The position numbers and the translations under genes were made by a program. DNA of 39,312 nt, from contig JACRPR010000025.1 of the NCBI GenBank assembly GCA_016223105.1, positions 1 to 39,312 of the forward strand. Direction: 5' to 3'. The notes under the pieces were generated by a model, which worked only from the letters and a program-made list of their open reading frames with translations, made no database searches and was not told the DNA's origin. Below are positions 30,776 to 39,145 of this stretch, piece after piece (the stretch's first letter is position 1; every line of letters begins with the position of its first letter). Source of the stretch: Chloroflexota bacterium. GTDB lineage: Bacteria; Chloroflexota; Anaerolineae; UBA4142.

Positions 30776-31798
30776 TCATACGAATAATTCCACATTCTCC
30801 ACGATCCACCGATACAATTTCTCCACACCGACATTCACCGGAATTTTCGGAACCCAGTTTAATTCGCGCGTGGCTTTGGCAATATCGTACACGCACACGC
30901 GTTGATCGCCGGGACGCCACACGCCGGTCGTGATCGGAATTTTTTGACCGCGCAATGTTTCGAGCATCGGTCCGAATTCCGCCCACACCGAAATCGTGTG
31001 GCGCGCGCTTCCGCCGATGTTGTACACTTGCCCGGCGACGCGATCAATGCGCGCGACGACCGCATCGTACGCGTCGAGCAAATCGTCAATGAACAGCATA
31101 TCGCGCACTTGCTTGCCATCGCCAAAGATCGTGATCGGCTTGCCTAACATCGCGGCGATGATGAACCACGCGAGCCAGCCCTGATCTTCCGCGCCGAATT
31201 GACGATAGCCATAGATCGCGGATTGGCGAAATACAACCGTGCGTAATCCGTAGATGCGATTATAGTCGCGCACGTATTGATCCGCCGCGCCTTTACTGCA
31301 TCCGTACGGCGAAAGAAAATCGAGCGGTTGGTGTTCCGAGACACCGTTCGGCAAATCGCGATATTCGTACCGCGTCGCGCGTTCGACGATCGCAAGATCG
31401 TCCATCGCGCCGTACACCTTGTTCGTGGACGCGAAAACAAAAATCGGATTTTTGCCGGAGAGCCGCGCGGCTTCAAGCGTGTTGAACGTGCCGAGCGCGT
31501 TGCTCTCGAAATCATCGCGCGGATTATTCACCGACGCGGTAACCGCGGCTTGCCCGGCGAGATGAAAAATAATTTCGGCATCGCGCGCGGCATCGGCGAG
31601 CGCGCGCGCGTCGCGCACATCGCCGCGGATCAATTCAAAACGCGCGCCATACCGCGCGCGCAACCACGCACTATTTTCGCCCGCGCCGCGCCGCGAAAGA
31701 TTATCGAACGCGACGACGCGCGCACCGCGCGCCAGCCAACGATCAACCAGGTTGCTTCCAATAAAGCCGCACCCACCCGTAATTAACAGATTGCTCAA
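30776..31798 (-). CDS. NAD-dependent SDR, CDP-tyvelose 2-epimerase-like
   Basis: 340 residues. NAD-binding GGCGFIG (8-14) and FDNLSRRGAG (31-40), STNKVYG (124-130), YGCSK with the catalytic Tyr165 and Lys169, and the family-specific FGAEDQGWLAWF (201-212). That last motif and TNKVYG are typical of CDP-paratose/CDP-tyvelose 2-epimerases, which epimerise C2 of a 3,6-dideoxyhexose nucleotide. The start codon is TTG at 31798 with AAAGG nearby. It lies ten bases after the flippase-like gene. No other dideoxyhexose synthesis gene is in this window, so substrate identity is uncertain. Confidence 0.85.
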   Translation of the reverse strand: MSNLLITGGCGFIGSNLVDRWLARGARVVAFDNLSRRGAGENSAWLRARYGARFELIRGDVRDARALADAARDAEIIFHLAGQAAVTASVNNPRDDFESNALGTFNTLEAARLSGKNPIFVFASTNKVYGAMDDLAIVERATRYEYRDLPNGVSEHQPLDFLSPYGCSKGAADQYVRDYNRIYGLRTVVFRQSAIYGYRQFGAEDQGWLAWFIIAAMLGKPITIFGDGKQVRDMLFIDDLLDAYDAVVARIDRVAGQVYNIGGSARHTISVWAEFGPMLETLRGQKIPITTGVWRPGDQRVCVYDIAKATRELNWVPKIPVNVGVEKLYRWIVENVELFV

Positions 31799-31807
31799 AA
31801 CCTTTGC

Positions 31808-32733
31808 TCAACCGGTAGATTCGTTTTTCGTCGCCTGCGTTTCGATCATTCGCAAACTCTGAATGGACAATCCTTCGCGCCACATTGAAAAAATACCGAA
31901 CACGATCAACCAAATGTAAAACAAGGCATGCACGACAATCGCGTAACTGAGCGCGTCCGTTTGATCCGAACCGAACATCGTCGTCAAGATGAACACCGCG
32001 CCGGCGTGAAACACGCCGACGTACCCGGGCGATGATGGCACGACAACCGCGAGCGATGTGATCGTCATCACCAAAAACGCGGCGGTGAGTGGAATTTGAT
32101 AATTCATCGCGAACGCGGTCGTCCAGTACACGAATCCGCCGATGACCCACGCGATCAGCGCGCACAACGCGACGCCGAACACTGCGCGCGGCGATTGCAA
32201 AACCGCGAAACCGTCAATCACCGCTTCGAGCATTTCCCACAACTTGGAATGTTGCAGAACCGGAATCGGCGCGGCGATGCGCCGCATCAAGCCCAGCCCG
32301 CGTTCCTTGTTCAACGACAACGCGAGCAAAAAAAGATCGCCAAGAGCAGGACGACGATCAACCCATCGCTCATGCGCTCGACGACGATGGTCGAAAGCGC
32401 GCGCGCCTTGCTCACGTTTTCGAGAGCGCCGATCAAGTACGCGCGCACGACATCGCCCAAGCGCGCGGGCAAAAGATTGCTCAAAAAATATCCGATGTTC
32501 AACGCGTGCAGTACATTCATCCAGCGCAAACGCAGAGGCAGAAACAACCATTGCCAACGAAAGACGCGCGGCGCATAACTCGCGAAAAATAATAGCGACG
32601 CGATTGCTAACCAGAAAAAATTAATGCCGATGAGCGCGGCAAAAAGTTTATCGAACTGAATGCCCTGAAACGCAAAGTAGAGACAAACGACGCTGATGAG
32701 TATGCCGATCCAAAAACGCGGTGACTTGAACAT
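31808..32733 (-). pseudogene. TIGR00374/PF03706 flippase-like protein, frameshifted
   Basis: From the ATG at 32733 (AAAGG about five bases upstream) the frame reads MFKSPRFWIGILIS, then LSNLLPARLGDVVRAYLIG and TIVVERMSDGLIVVLLLAIF, and ends at a premature stop at 32311. A second frame carries the rest, LLALSLNKERGL through PSSPGYVGVFHAGAVFIL, to 31808. The switch falls in a run of seven A on the plus strand (32328-32334); eight would restore the frame. The joined product would be about 308 residues, like its paralog at 2836-3852 and the PF03706 family. A homopolymer sequencing error is as likely as real decay. The intact form would be an inner-membrane flippase-like protein. Confidence 0.8.
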
Positions 32734-32801
32734 CTTGCCTTTCGCGAAACCCAAAGATGCTGACGCGCTTTGGGCAACGAGCCGTTGAGACAACGTGCGC
32801 T

Positions 32802-32830
32802 ATTTTATCATCAAGTCCACGGAATGGCAA
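32802..32830 (-). promoter_or_regulatory. Candidate sigma70-type promoter
   Basis: On the minus strand TTGCCA (32830-32825), a 17-base spacer and TAAAAT (32807-32802), about 70 bases upstream of the flippase-like gene start. Spacing is ideal. It follows the hairpin at 32861-32906, consistent with a new transcription unit beginning here for the sugar-epimerase and GT4 genes. Confidence 0.5.
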
Positions 32831-32860
32831 ACCCCGCGTGATTTTTGATTTCAAAATATA

Positions 32861-32906
32861 GCGCGGGCGGCTCACCGTATTGAAATGACGGGCGAGCCGC
32901 CCGCGC
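32861..32906 (-). terminator. Hairpin terminator after the CDF transporter gene
   Basis: GCGCGGGCGGCTC (32861-32873) and GAGCCGCCCGCGC (32894-32906) form a perfect 13-bp GC-rich stem with a 20-base loop. On the minus strand the stem is followed by TATATTTTG, a partial T tract. It lies 31 bases past the CDF stop at 32937, suggesting transcription termination there. Confidence 0.6.
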
Positions 32907-32936
32907 GACTGTTTGCATTTTCGTTTATCTGTTTTT

Positions 32937-34013
32937 TTAGATTCGCGCATGGTGCGCGGTGATGGCATGATGATCCGAATGATCATGCCCGCACGGATCG
33001 AGATGCACCATCACATTACTCAACGCCGGCAATTCATGGAACAACGCATGGCGCACTTGTTCCGCGATGATGTGACTCTGCGCGAGTGTGAGATCGCAAT
33101 CCACCTCGACATGTAATTCCGTGTGCAACCGATGCCCGAGCCAGCGCGCGCGCACGTCATGAATGGATTGCACACCGGCGACGTGCGCGACGGTGTGCTC
33201 AATCCGATGCACAATTTCGGGATCGGTCGCGTCCATCAAACGATGCCACATATCGCGCGCCGCGTCGCGCACGATCACCAGGATCGCAAAGCCGATCACA
33301 AATCCCATCACCGGGTCTGCCCAGGGCAAACCCAGCCACACCCCGATTACGCCAAGTAAAACTCCGAGCGACGTGATGCCGTCCACGCGCGCGTGCAAAC
33401 CATCGGCGATGAGCGCGGCAGAACCGATCTCGCGCCCCACGCGCAAGCGAAACACCGCGACCGCTTCGTTGCCAATGAATCCGCTGATCGCGGCAAGCGC
33501 GACCCATTCGAGATGGCTCAACGGTTGCGGATGCAAAAATTTTTGAAGGGATTCGTAGAACACGACCACCGCGCTCGCAAAAATCATCAACACAATGACG
33601 ACGCCGGCGATGTCTTCGGCGCGACCATAGCCGTACGTGTACCGCCGATTCGGTTTGCGGCGATTGAGCGCGAATGCCATCCATAACGGAATCGCGGTGA
33701 GCGCGTCCGAAAAATTGTGAATCGTGTCGGCAAGCAACGCGACACTGCCGCTCAACGCGACGATAACCACTTGAAAGATCGCGGTTGCCATTAACGCGCC
33801 CAGCGAAATCTTGAGCGCCCAAATGCCGCGCGCCGATGATTCCAAAACGCTATCAAACGCGCGCGTATGATCGTGGTGATGCAAACCAAAAAGATGCGCG
33901 AGCGCATCCAGCAACAATCCCAAAAGACCCGCGCGCGGCGCGTGCGTGTGCGCGGGCGCGGATTCGGAGTGATCGTGCGTATGATCGTGATGCTCGTGCG
34001 TATGTTCAGACAT
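32937..34013 (-). CDS. Cation diffusion facilitator (zinc-type) transporter
   Basis: 358 residues. A His-rich N-terminus (HTHEHHDHTHDH) and a second His cluster (HHHDH) precede six transmembrane segments. The metal sites HNFSD (TM2) and HARVD (TM5) give the H-x3-D pairs characteristic of Zn2+/Cd2+ CDF exporters. A cytoplasmic C-terminal domain (IHDVRARWLGHRLHTELHVEVD) and a His-rich tail (CGHDHSDHHA) complete it. It exports divalent metal in exchange for protons. The start overlaps the permease gene by eight bases (ATGTCTGA), so it is translated with the ABC operon. Confidence 0.93.
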   Translation of the reverse strand: MSEHTHEHHDHTHDHSESAPAHTHAPRAGLLGLLLDALAHLFGLHHHDHTRAFDSVLESSARGIWALKISLGALMATAIFQVVIVALSGSVALLADTIHNFSDALTAIPLWMAFALNRRKPNRRYTYGYGRAEDIAGVVIVLMIFASAVVVFYESLQKFLHPQPLSHLEWVALAAISGFIGNEAVAVFRLRVGREIGSAALIADGLHARVDGITSLGVLLGVIGVWLGLPWADPVMGFVIGFAILVIVRDAARDMWHRLMDATDPEIVHRIEHTVAHVAGVQSIHDVRARWLGHRLHTELHVEVDCDLTLAQSHIIAEQVRHALFHELPALSNVMVHLDPCGHDHSDHHAITAHHARI

Positions 34014-34938
34014 TTGCTAAACTCGTATCCTTGTCTTGTTTTGAATTCGCCGGTTGAATGGGAATTACAGTTTTCGGCGCAGTAGCGCGCCAAGTGGTTG
34101 TCGCCGCGCGCGCTTTGAGGCGCGGGTTGAGCGCTTCTTCCAATGCGAAACCGAGAAGCGCAAAACCCAAGACCGACGCGGTAATCATCAAGCCGGGTGG
34201 AATTACCCACCACACCCATGCCCCGCTCAAAAACGCGTTGCGCGCCTGCGCGTAAAAAAGGATTGTGCCCCAACTTTTTTGCGTCGGATCGCCCAGACCC
34301 AGAAATGACAGCGACGCTTCGATCAAAATCGAACTGCTCGTCGCGAGAACGAATTGCGCGAGCGCGAGCGACAACACGCCGGGCAAAATATGCCGGATCA
34401 AAATATGCCCGTCGCGCGCGCCGGCGGCGCGCGCCGCCGTAACGTACTCGCGTTCAGCGAGCGACAAAACCTGGGAACGAATCACGCGCGCGGGGCGCGC
34501 CCAGATCAACAAACCGATCACCGCGATCAAGTTCCACAAATTTTGTCCCAGGTATGCCGCGAGCAAAACCATCAGCGGCACAAAGGGAATGACCAGGACG
34601 ACATCCACGAGGCGCATCAATACCATTCCCGCCGCGCCGCGATAATAACCGGCGAGCAAGCCCACGCTTGTGCCGATGCTCAGCGCGATGCTCGCCGCGA
34701 GAATTCCGATCAAGAGTGAAATGCGCGCGCCGTAAATCAGTTCGCTCAAAATATCTTGTCCGATGTCGTTCGTGCCGAGCCAGTGCGCCGCGCTCGGCGG
34801 ATCGAACGGTTTGCCGGTTTGTTTGGTTGGATCGTACGGCGCGATCCAATTTGCACCGATTGCCATCACGAGCATCGCGATCAGCAATCCCAGACCGATC
34901 AAGCCGAGCGGATTGCGCTTGAGCGCTGTCCAGATCAT
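34006..34938 (-). CDS. ABC transporter permease, DppC/OppC type
   Basis: 310 residues with about six transmembrane segments. TM-linking loop FDPPSAAHWLGTNDIGQDILSELIYGARISL is the usual DppC signature, and the cytoplasmic EAA loop is VTAARAAGARDGHILIRHILPG. The protein forms one half of the membrane channel for peptide or similar solute import. It overlaps the preceding permease by ATGA and the CDF gene by eight bases. No ATPase gene follows in this operon. Confidence 0.92.
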   Translation of the reverse strand: MIWTALKRNPLGLIGLGLLIAMLVMAIGANWIAPYDPTKQTGKPFDPPSAAHWLGTNDIGQDILSELIYGARISLLIGILAASIALSIGTSVGLLAGYYRGAAGMVLMRLVDVVLVIPFVPLMVLLAAYLGQNLWNLIAVIGLLIWARPARVIRSQVLSLAEREYVTAARAAGARDGHILIRHILPGVLSLALAQFVLATSSSILIEASLSFLGLGDPTQKSWGTILFYAQARNAFLSGAWVWWVIPPGLMITASVLGFALLGFALEEALNPRLKARAATTTWRATAPKTVIPIQPANSKQDKDTSLANV

Positions 34939-35927
34939 TGCGCGCCTCCGCGCGATTGCGCGTGTCGGACGCGCGGATCGAGAAATGGATAGATCGCATC
35001 CGCGAGGATATTCGCGACAACGACCATCACGGTAATCATCAGAAACGCGGCTTGCAAAACCGGATAATCGCGATTGAGCACGGCTTCGTACACCAATCGC
35101 CCAACCCCCGGATACGAGAACACGGTTTCGACGACGGTCGCGCCGCCGAATGCGAACGCGAGATTCAAGGTGAACACGGTCGCAATCGGCAACAGCGCGT
35201 TGCGTAACGCGTGACGAAAGAGCACGACGCGCTCGCGCAAACCTTTCGCGCGCGCGACGACGATGTAATCTTCACCCAGCACGGCGAGCATCGAATAGCG
35301 CGCGACGATGAATGTGCCGGACACACTGACAATCGTGAGCGTCGTGAGCGGCAAAACCAGGTGGCGCACAATATCTTCCACCAATGCCCAGCCCTCCAAT
35401 TTCGTCCACGGGGTGATCGCGCCGAAGGTTGGAAAGATCGGAAATTGAACCGCGAACAACGCGACCAACAACATTCCGATCCAGAACGCGGGCAAGGATT
35501 CGAGAAAAACAAAAAATCCGAGCAAGCCCACATCGCCGCGCGCGCCGCGTTGCCACGCCGCCGCCGCGCCCAGCGTGATCCCGATCAATGTGGAAATCAG
35601 CAAACTCGTTACCGTGAGCAAGAGCGTCCACGGCAAACGATCCGCCAGGATCGTAGTGATCGGTTTGTTTTTTTGGAACGAGTAACCCAGGTCGCCGCGC
35701 AAAAGATTTTGCAAATAGCGCGCGTACTGCGCGGGCAGAGGTTGATCGAGACCGACATTCGCCATCAATTGCGCGCGTTGTTGCGGCGTGAGCATTCCCA
35801 CTTCTTCGCCGGCGAGAAGCGCGAGCGGATTGCCCGGCATCAGACGTGGCAACGCAAAGTTGAGCGTTACCGCGATCCACAACACCAACACGTATTGACC
35901 GATCTTACCGACGATGAAATTGATCAT
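34935..35927 (-). CDS. ABC transporter permease, DppB/OppB type
   Basis: 330 residues with six transmembrane segments and the DppB features LPRLMPGNPLALLAGEE, GDLGYSFQKNKPI and the EAA loop VVARAKGLRERVVLFRHALRN. It pairs with the following permease. The Met at 35927 is chosen because it matches the family N-terminus and AAGGATC lies upstream. Between it and the lipoprotein gene is a strong hairpin (35967-36011) that could set unequal expression. Confidence 0.92.
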   Translation of the reverse strand: MINFIVGKIGQYVLVLWIAVTLNFALPRLMPGNPLALLAGEEVGMLTPQQRAQLMANVGLDQPLPAQYARYLQNLLRGDLGYSFQKNKPITTILADRLPWTLLLTVTSLLISTLIGITLGAAAAWQRGARGDVGLLGFFVFLESLPAFWIGMLLVALFAVQFPIFPTFGAITPWTKLEGWALVEDIVRHLVLPLTTLTIVSVSGTFIVARYSMLAVLGEDYIVVARAKGLRERVVLFRHALRNALLPIATVFTLNLAFAFGGATVVETVFSYPGVGRLVYEAVLNRDYPVLQAAFLMITVMVVVANILADAIYPFLDPRVRHAQSRGGAQ

Positions 35928-35966
35928 TCGGTGATCCTTGAAATGAATAAAACGTGAATGGCGCAT

Positions 35967-36011
35967 CGTAAAACGTAAAACGTAACGCGAGGTTACGTTT
36001 TACGTTTTACG
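35967..36011. repeat. Perfect 20-bp palindrome in the ABC operon
   Basis: CGTAAAACGTAAAACGTAAC (35967-35986) and its exact reverse complement (35992-36011) surround a 5-base loop. No T tract follows on the minus strand. It lies between the lipoprotein and permease genes and shares its core with the in-gene repeat at 22767-22797. It could protect the 3' end of the lipoprotein transcript. Confidence 0.9.
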
Positions 36012-36018
36012 TTTTACA

Positions 36019-37740
36019 TTACGGTTTCACGCCGGGCAAGAACGAGAGTTTGTTGAAGATGCCTTGACCTTTTTGGTACACCCACTTGTCATACGCGGCG
36101 GTGCGATAGACGTAATTGCCATCCGCATAGTACAACAAAACAAACGGCATCTCTTGCGCGATCAGGGCTTCCATTTGGCGCACGAGCGTTTTTTGTTTTT
36201 CCGGATCGGTCGTCACGCGCAATTCATCGCCGAGTTTATCGGCGGCAGGATTTTTGTATCCGCCAACATTCGAATTGCCGATCCTGGGATCCGAATGAAT
36301 GAGTTGCGCCATTCGCACCGGATTCACTTGCACCGGCGCAGACCAGCCCCACATACTCACATCGAAATCGCGTCCCTTCGCCACATCGAAATCGGGCCAC
36401 ACTTTGGCGTCGAGACTGTTGACTTCGAGCGCGGTCACTCTGAAACTGATGCCGATTTCTTTCACGGCGGCGGCGATCAATTCGGCGGCGCGAATGCGTT
36501 GCGGGTTGTTCGAGTACACGAGCAGAGTGCCTTCGATATTTTTCCCGGCGATTTCGCGGATGCCGTCGTTGTTGGTGTCCTTATAGCCCAGCCCGTCGAG
36601 CAAGGTCTTGGCTTTCGCGATGTTGAATTCGGCTTTTACCGCCGGATCGTGGAACGCGGATTGCGGATGAAGCCAGCCCGGATTTCCCGGCGTGCCGAAG
36701 CCGAGCAAAACCGTGTCCACTAATTTTTGCGTGTCAATCGCGAGACCGACGGCTTGGCGCACTTCTTTCTGATCCCAGGGCGCGCGTCCGGCATTGAACA
36801 ACAGCATCGTCGTCGCGAACCCGGGTCCGCGTTGCACCTTCATATCCGCCGCGCTCGAAAACTCCTTGGCGAGTTCCGGGGACAATTCGCGGATCGTTGC
36901 CTGAATCTCGCCGGTCTTGAGCGATGAAAATATCGTCGTCGGGTCTTTGATGATCGGCATCAACAATTCATCCACCGCGGGTTTGCCGGCAAAGTAGGTC
37001 GCGTTCGCGGCGAAACGATAAAACTGTTCCGATTTATATTCGGTGAGTTTGAACGGACCCGAACCGGTCGCGTTCGTCACTTTTTTCGGATCGGCTTCAT
37101 TTTCCCAAACGTGCTTGGGCATAATCGGCGCGTCCGCCAACGGTTCGAAAATGAAACTGGGATTCGCGGCGGGAAGTGTGATGACGACGGTCGTGTCGTT
37201 CGGCGTATCAATACTCACAATGTCGCGCACCGGCGTCGTGAAACGTCCGCGCGCGTTTTTCTTGTAATACTCGAACGAGAATTTCACATCCGCGCTCGTC
37301 AAGGTTTTGCCGTCGTGCCACTTGACATTGTCGCGGAGCGTGAGCGTGTACACTTTGCCATCCGGGCTGATTTTGTATTCTTTCGCGACCCAGGGTTTGG
37401 GCACGCTGTCCGCGTCGAGAATCAACAAGGTATCGTACACCAGGTTGAGCATATTCCAACCGGGATAACCCAGGACGTAGGTGTACGGATTGAGCGTGCT
37501 TTCATCAACCAGGATCGCCATTCGCAAATTCACCGGGCGTGCGGTGGCGGTCGGTGCGGGCGGCTTGGTCGGTTCGGGCGCTTTGGTCGCGACGGGCGCG
37601 GTGGTTGCCGCGGGCGCGGATGTCGCGGCGGCGGGCGGCGGCGGGGCTTTGGTCGGTTCGACGGTTGGCGTCGCGCACGCAACGAGTGCGAGCAATCCGA
37701 TCAAAACGGTCAATGCGATAAAACGATGTGATGCGAACAT
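36019..37740 (-). CDS. Extracellular solute-binding lipoprotein, family 5
   Basis: 573 residues. A lipoprotein signal (ALTVLIGLLALVAC, lipobox LVAC) is followed by a long Ala/Pro/Thr linker (residues about 25-65) and the family 5 binding domain with GYPGWNMLNLVYDTL, WHDGKTLTSADVKFSFEYY and QAVGLAIDTQKLV. The family binds oligopeptides, sugars or other solutes outside the membrane and hands them to DppBC-type permeases. The ATG at 37740 follows GAGGAGGAG. Ligand cannot be read from the sequence. The linker may keep the domain away from the cell wall. Confidence 0.95.
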   Translation of the reverse strand: MFASHRFIALTVLIGLLALVACATPTVEPTKAPPPPAAATSAPAATTAPVATKAPEPTKPPAPTATARPVNLRMAILVDESTLNPYTYVLGYPGWNMLNLVYDTLLILDADSVPKPWVAKEYKISPDGKVYTLTLRDNVKWHDGKTLTSADVKFSFEYYKKNARGRFTTPVRDIVSIDTPNDTTVVITLPAANPSFIFEPLADAPIMPKHVWENEADPKKVTNATGSGPFKLTEYKSEQFYRFAANATYFAGKPAVDELLMPIIKDPTTIFSSLKTGEIQATIRELSPELAKEFSSAADMKVQRGPGFATTMLLFNAGRAPWDQKEVRQAVGLAIDTQKLVDTVLLGFGTPGNPGWLHPQSAFHDPAVKAEFNIAKAKTLLDGLGYKDTNNDGIREIAGKNIEGTLLVYSNNPQRIRAAELIAAAVKEIGISFRVTALEVNSLDAKVWPDFDVAKGRDFDVSMWGWSAPVQVNPVRMAQLIHSDPRIGNSNVGGYKNPAADKLGDELRVTTDPEKQKTLVRQMEALIAQEMPFVLLYYADGNYVYRTAAYDKWVYQKGQGIFNKLSFLPGVKP

Positions 37741-37806
37741 AATTCTTCTCCTCCTCAAGATCAAACGATTTCGATTCGCGCGCGGGGCAAGCGCGTCAAT
37801 GCCGCG

Positions 37807-38373
37807 TTACGCTCCTTTCACATTTCGGCGCAAGTCGTCAAGATTAAATTTTGCTGTCGGTCGTTCGCGCACTGTGCCGCAATCATAAACGATGCCGCGT
37901 GCCCGCGCGACATCCACATCGCCGTTCGCGTCGAGCAGAGATTCGTCCGCGTGGACGGCTTGCACCAAAGCGATGAACAAGGTGTGTGAATCAAGTTCGA
38001 TCTCGCGCTCGACAGTACACTCGATATTGACCGGGCAATCGGCAAGCAAAGGTGTTTTGATTTTGGTCGCGGGCGCTAGTTGCAAATTCGCAATCGCGAT
38101 TTTATCTTCGTCGCGCCCGGTTACGACGCCGAGATAATCGCTCAGCGTTTGTTGCGCGGGCGATGGAATGTTGACGACAAATTCGCGCGACGCGCGAATG
38201 AGCGCGTGCGAGTAGCGATTGGGGCGCGCCGCGAGCGCGAGGCGCGGCGGTTCGGACGAGACGGACGCGATGCGATTACAAGTGAACACATTGGGATTCG
38301 CGCCGCCGGTCGTTACCAACACCACCGCGACCGGATACAACGTGGTGTTGGGTTCGAGAATTCGTTTTGCCAT
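37807..38373 (-). CDS. Flavin reductase-like FMN-binding protein
   Basis: 188 residues matching the split-barrel flavin reductase family (PF01613): PVAVVLVTTGGANPNVFTCNRIASVSSEPPRL near the N-terminus, then SREFVVNIPSPAQQ and CPVNIECTVEREIELDSHTLFIALV. The fold binds FMN and often supplies reduced flavin or acts as an NAD(P)H oxidoreductase. The start overlaps the stop of the PIG-L-like gene (TGATG), so the two are made together. Its redox partner is unknown. Confidence 0.88.
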   Translation of the reverse strand: MAKRILEPNTTLYPVAVVLVTTGGANPNVFTCNRIASVSSEPPRLALAARPNRYSHALIRASREFVVNIPSPAQQTLSDYLGVVTGRDEDKIAIANLQLAPATKIKTPLLADCPVNIECTVEREIELDSHTLFIALVQAVHADESLLDANGDVDVARARGIVYDCGTVRERPTAKFNLDDLRRNVKGA

Positions 38374-39119
38374 CACATCAACTTGTCGAATTTGAATTGA
38401 CCCTGATAACGAAACGCTTCCGCCATCGCCGCGCCGGAATGACTGAGCACGCCGTGATACATCGCGAGTGCGCGATCCATTTCATGATGCAACGCGCGTC
38501 CCAGTTCGAGATTATCGTTTTTAACCGCGTCGTAATTCGGCACGATGTTCCGCAGAACCGCGTCGCCGATCCGTTCCTTCATCACTTGCGCCGAGTACGT
38601 CAGTTGGAATCCGAGTCCGTCCAACGCTTTTTGTTTCAGCGCAAACGTCGAACCGATTTCGACAACGCAGTTCGCGCGCTCCGGCGACATATAATAAATA
38701 TCGCGAATCGTGTGCGGCGCGAATCCGCCGCACTCTTCGATGCGCCAATCGCGATTCGCGATCGCGACCGATTCGAGATACAACAACATCGCCAAACGCC
38801 GATCCGGATCGAGATCGTGGTACGAGTGTTCCGGGTCTTGGGTAATCAAAATGTCCGGCTTGAGTTCGCGAAACACACGCACGAGTTTCATTTTCGATGG
38901 AATGTCCGGCTGAACCTCGCCATAATTGAAACCGAGAAATTGCACCGATTGGACGCCGAGAATTTTCGCGGCTTGTTCGATTTGCGGGCGGCTCGTTTCG
39001 CGCGAGAGCAAAACGGCGGCATAAACATTATCGCCAGATTGCGCGTGCAAAGCAAGCGTCCCTCCCACCTCGACAATTTCGAGACCGAATGTCGCGAGCA
39101 TCAAAACTGTTTTCGACAC
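38373..39119 (-). CDS. PIG-L (LmbE-like) family protein with altered metal motif
   Basis: 248 residues with the PIG-L/LmbE fold signature GGTLALHAQSGDNVYAAVLLS, FLGFNYGEV, FRELKPDILITQDPEHSYHDLDPDRR. Active members use zinc for N-deacetylation of sugars or related compounds and start with A-x-H-P-D-D-E. Here this reads LATFGLEIVE, so the His and both Asp are missing, and the usual DH in the third motif is DR. The protein is therefore probably not a zinc deacetylase. The start is a GTG at 39119, fixed by GGAGGAG four bases before it. The gene is intact and coupled with a flavin reductase, so it may have a changed role. Confidence 0.85.
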   Translation of the reverse strand: MSKTVLMLATFGLEIVEVGGTLALHAQSGDNVYAAVLLSRETSRPQIEQAAKILGVQSVQFLGFNYGEVQPDIPSKMKLVRVFRELKPDILITQDPEHSYHDLDPDRRLAMLLYLESVAIANRDWRIEECGGFAPHTIRDIYYMSPERANCVVEIGSTFALKQKALDGLGFQLTYSAQVMKERIGDAVLRNIVPNYDAVKNDNLELGRALHHEMDRALAMYHGVLSHSGAAMAEAFRYQGQFKFDKLM

Positions 39120-39145
39120 AAAACTCCTCCGTAAAAAATTTTGGA

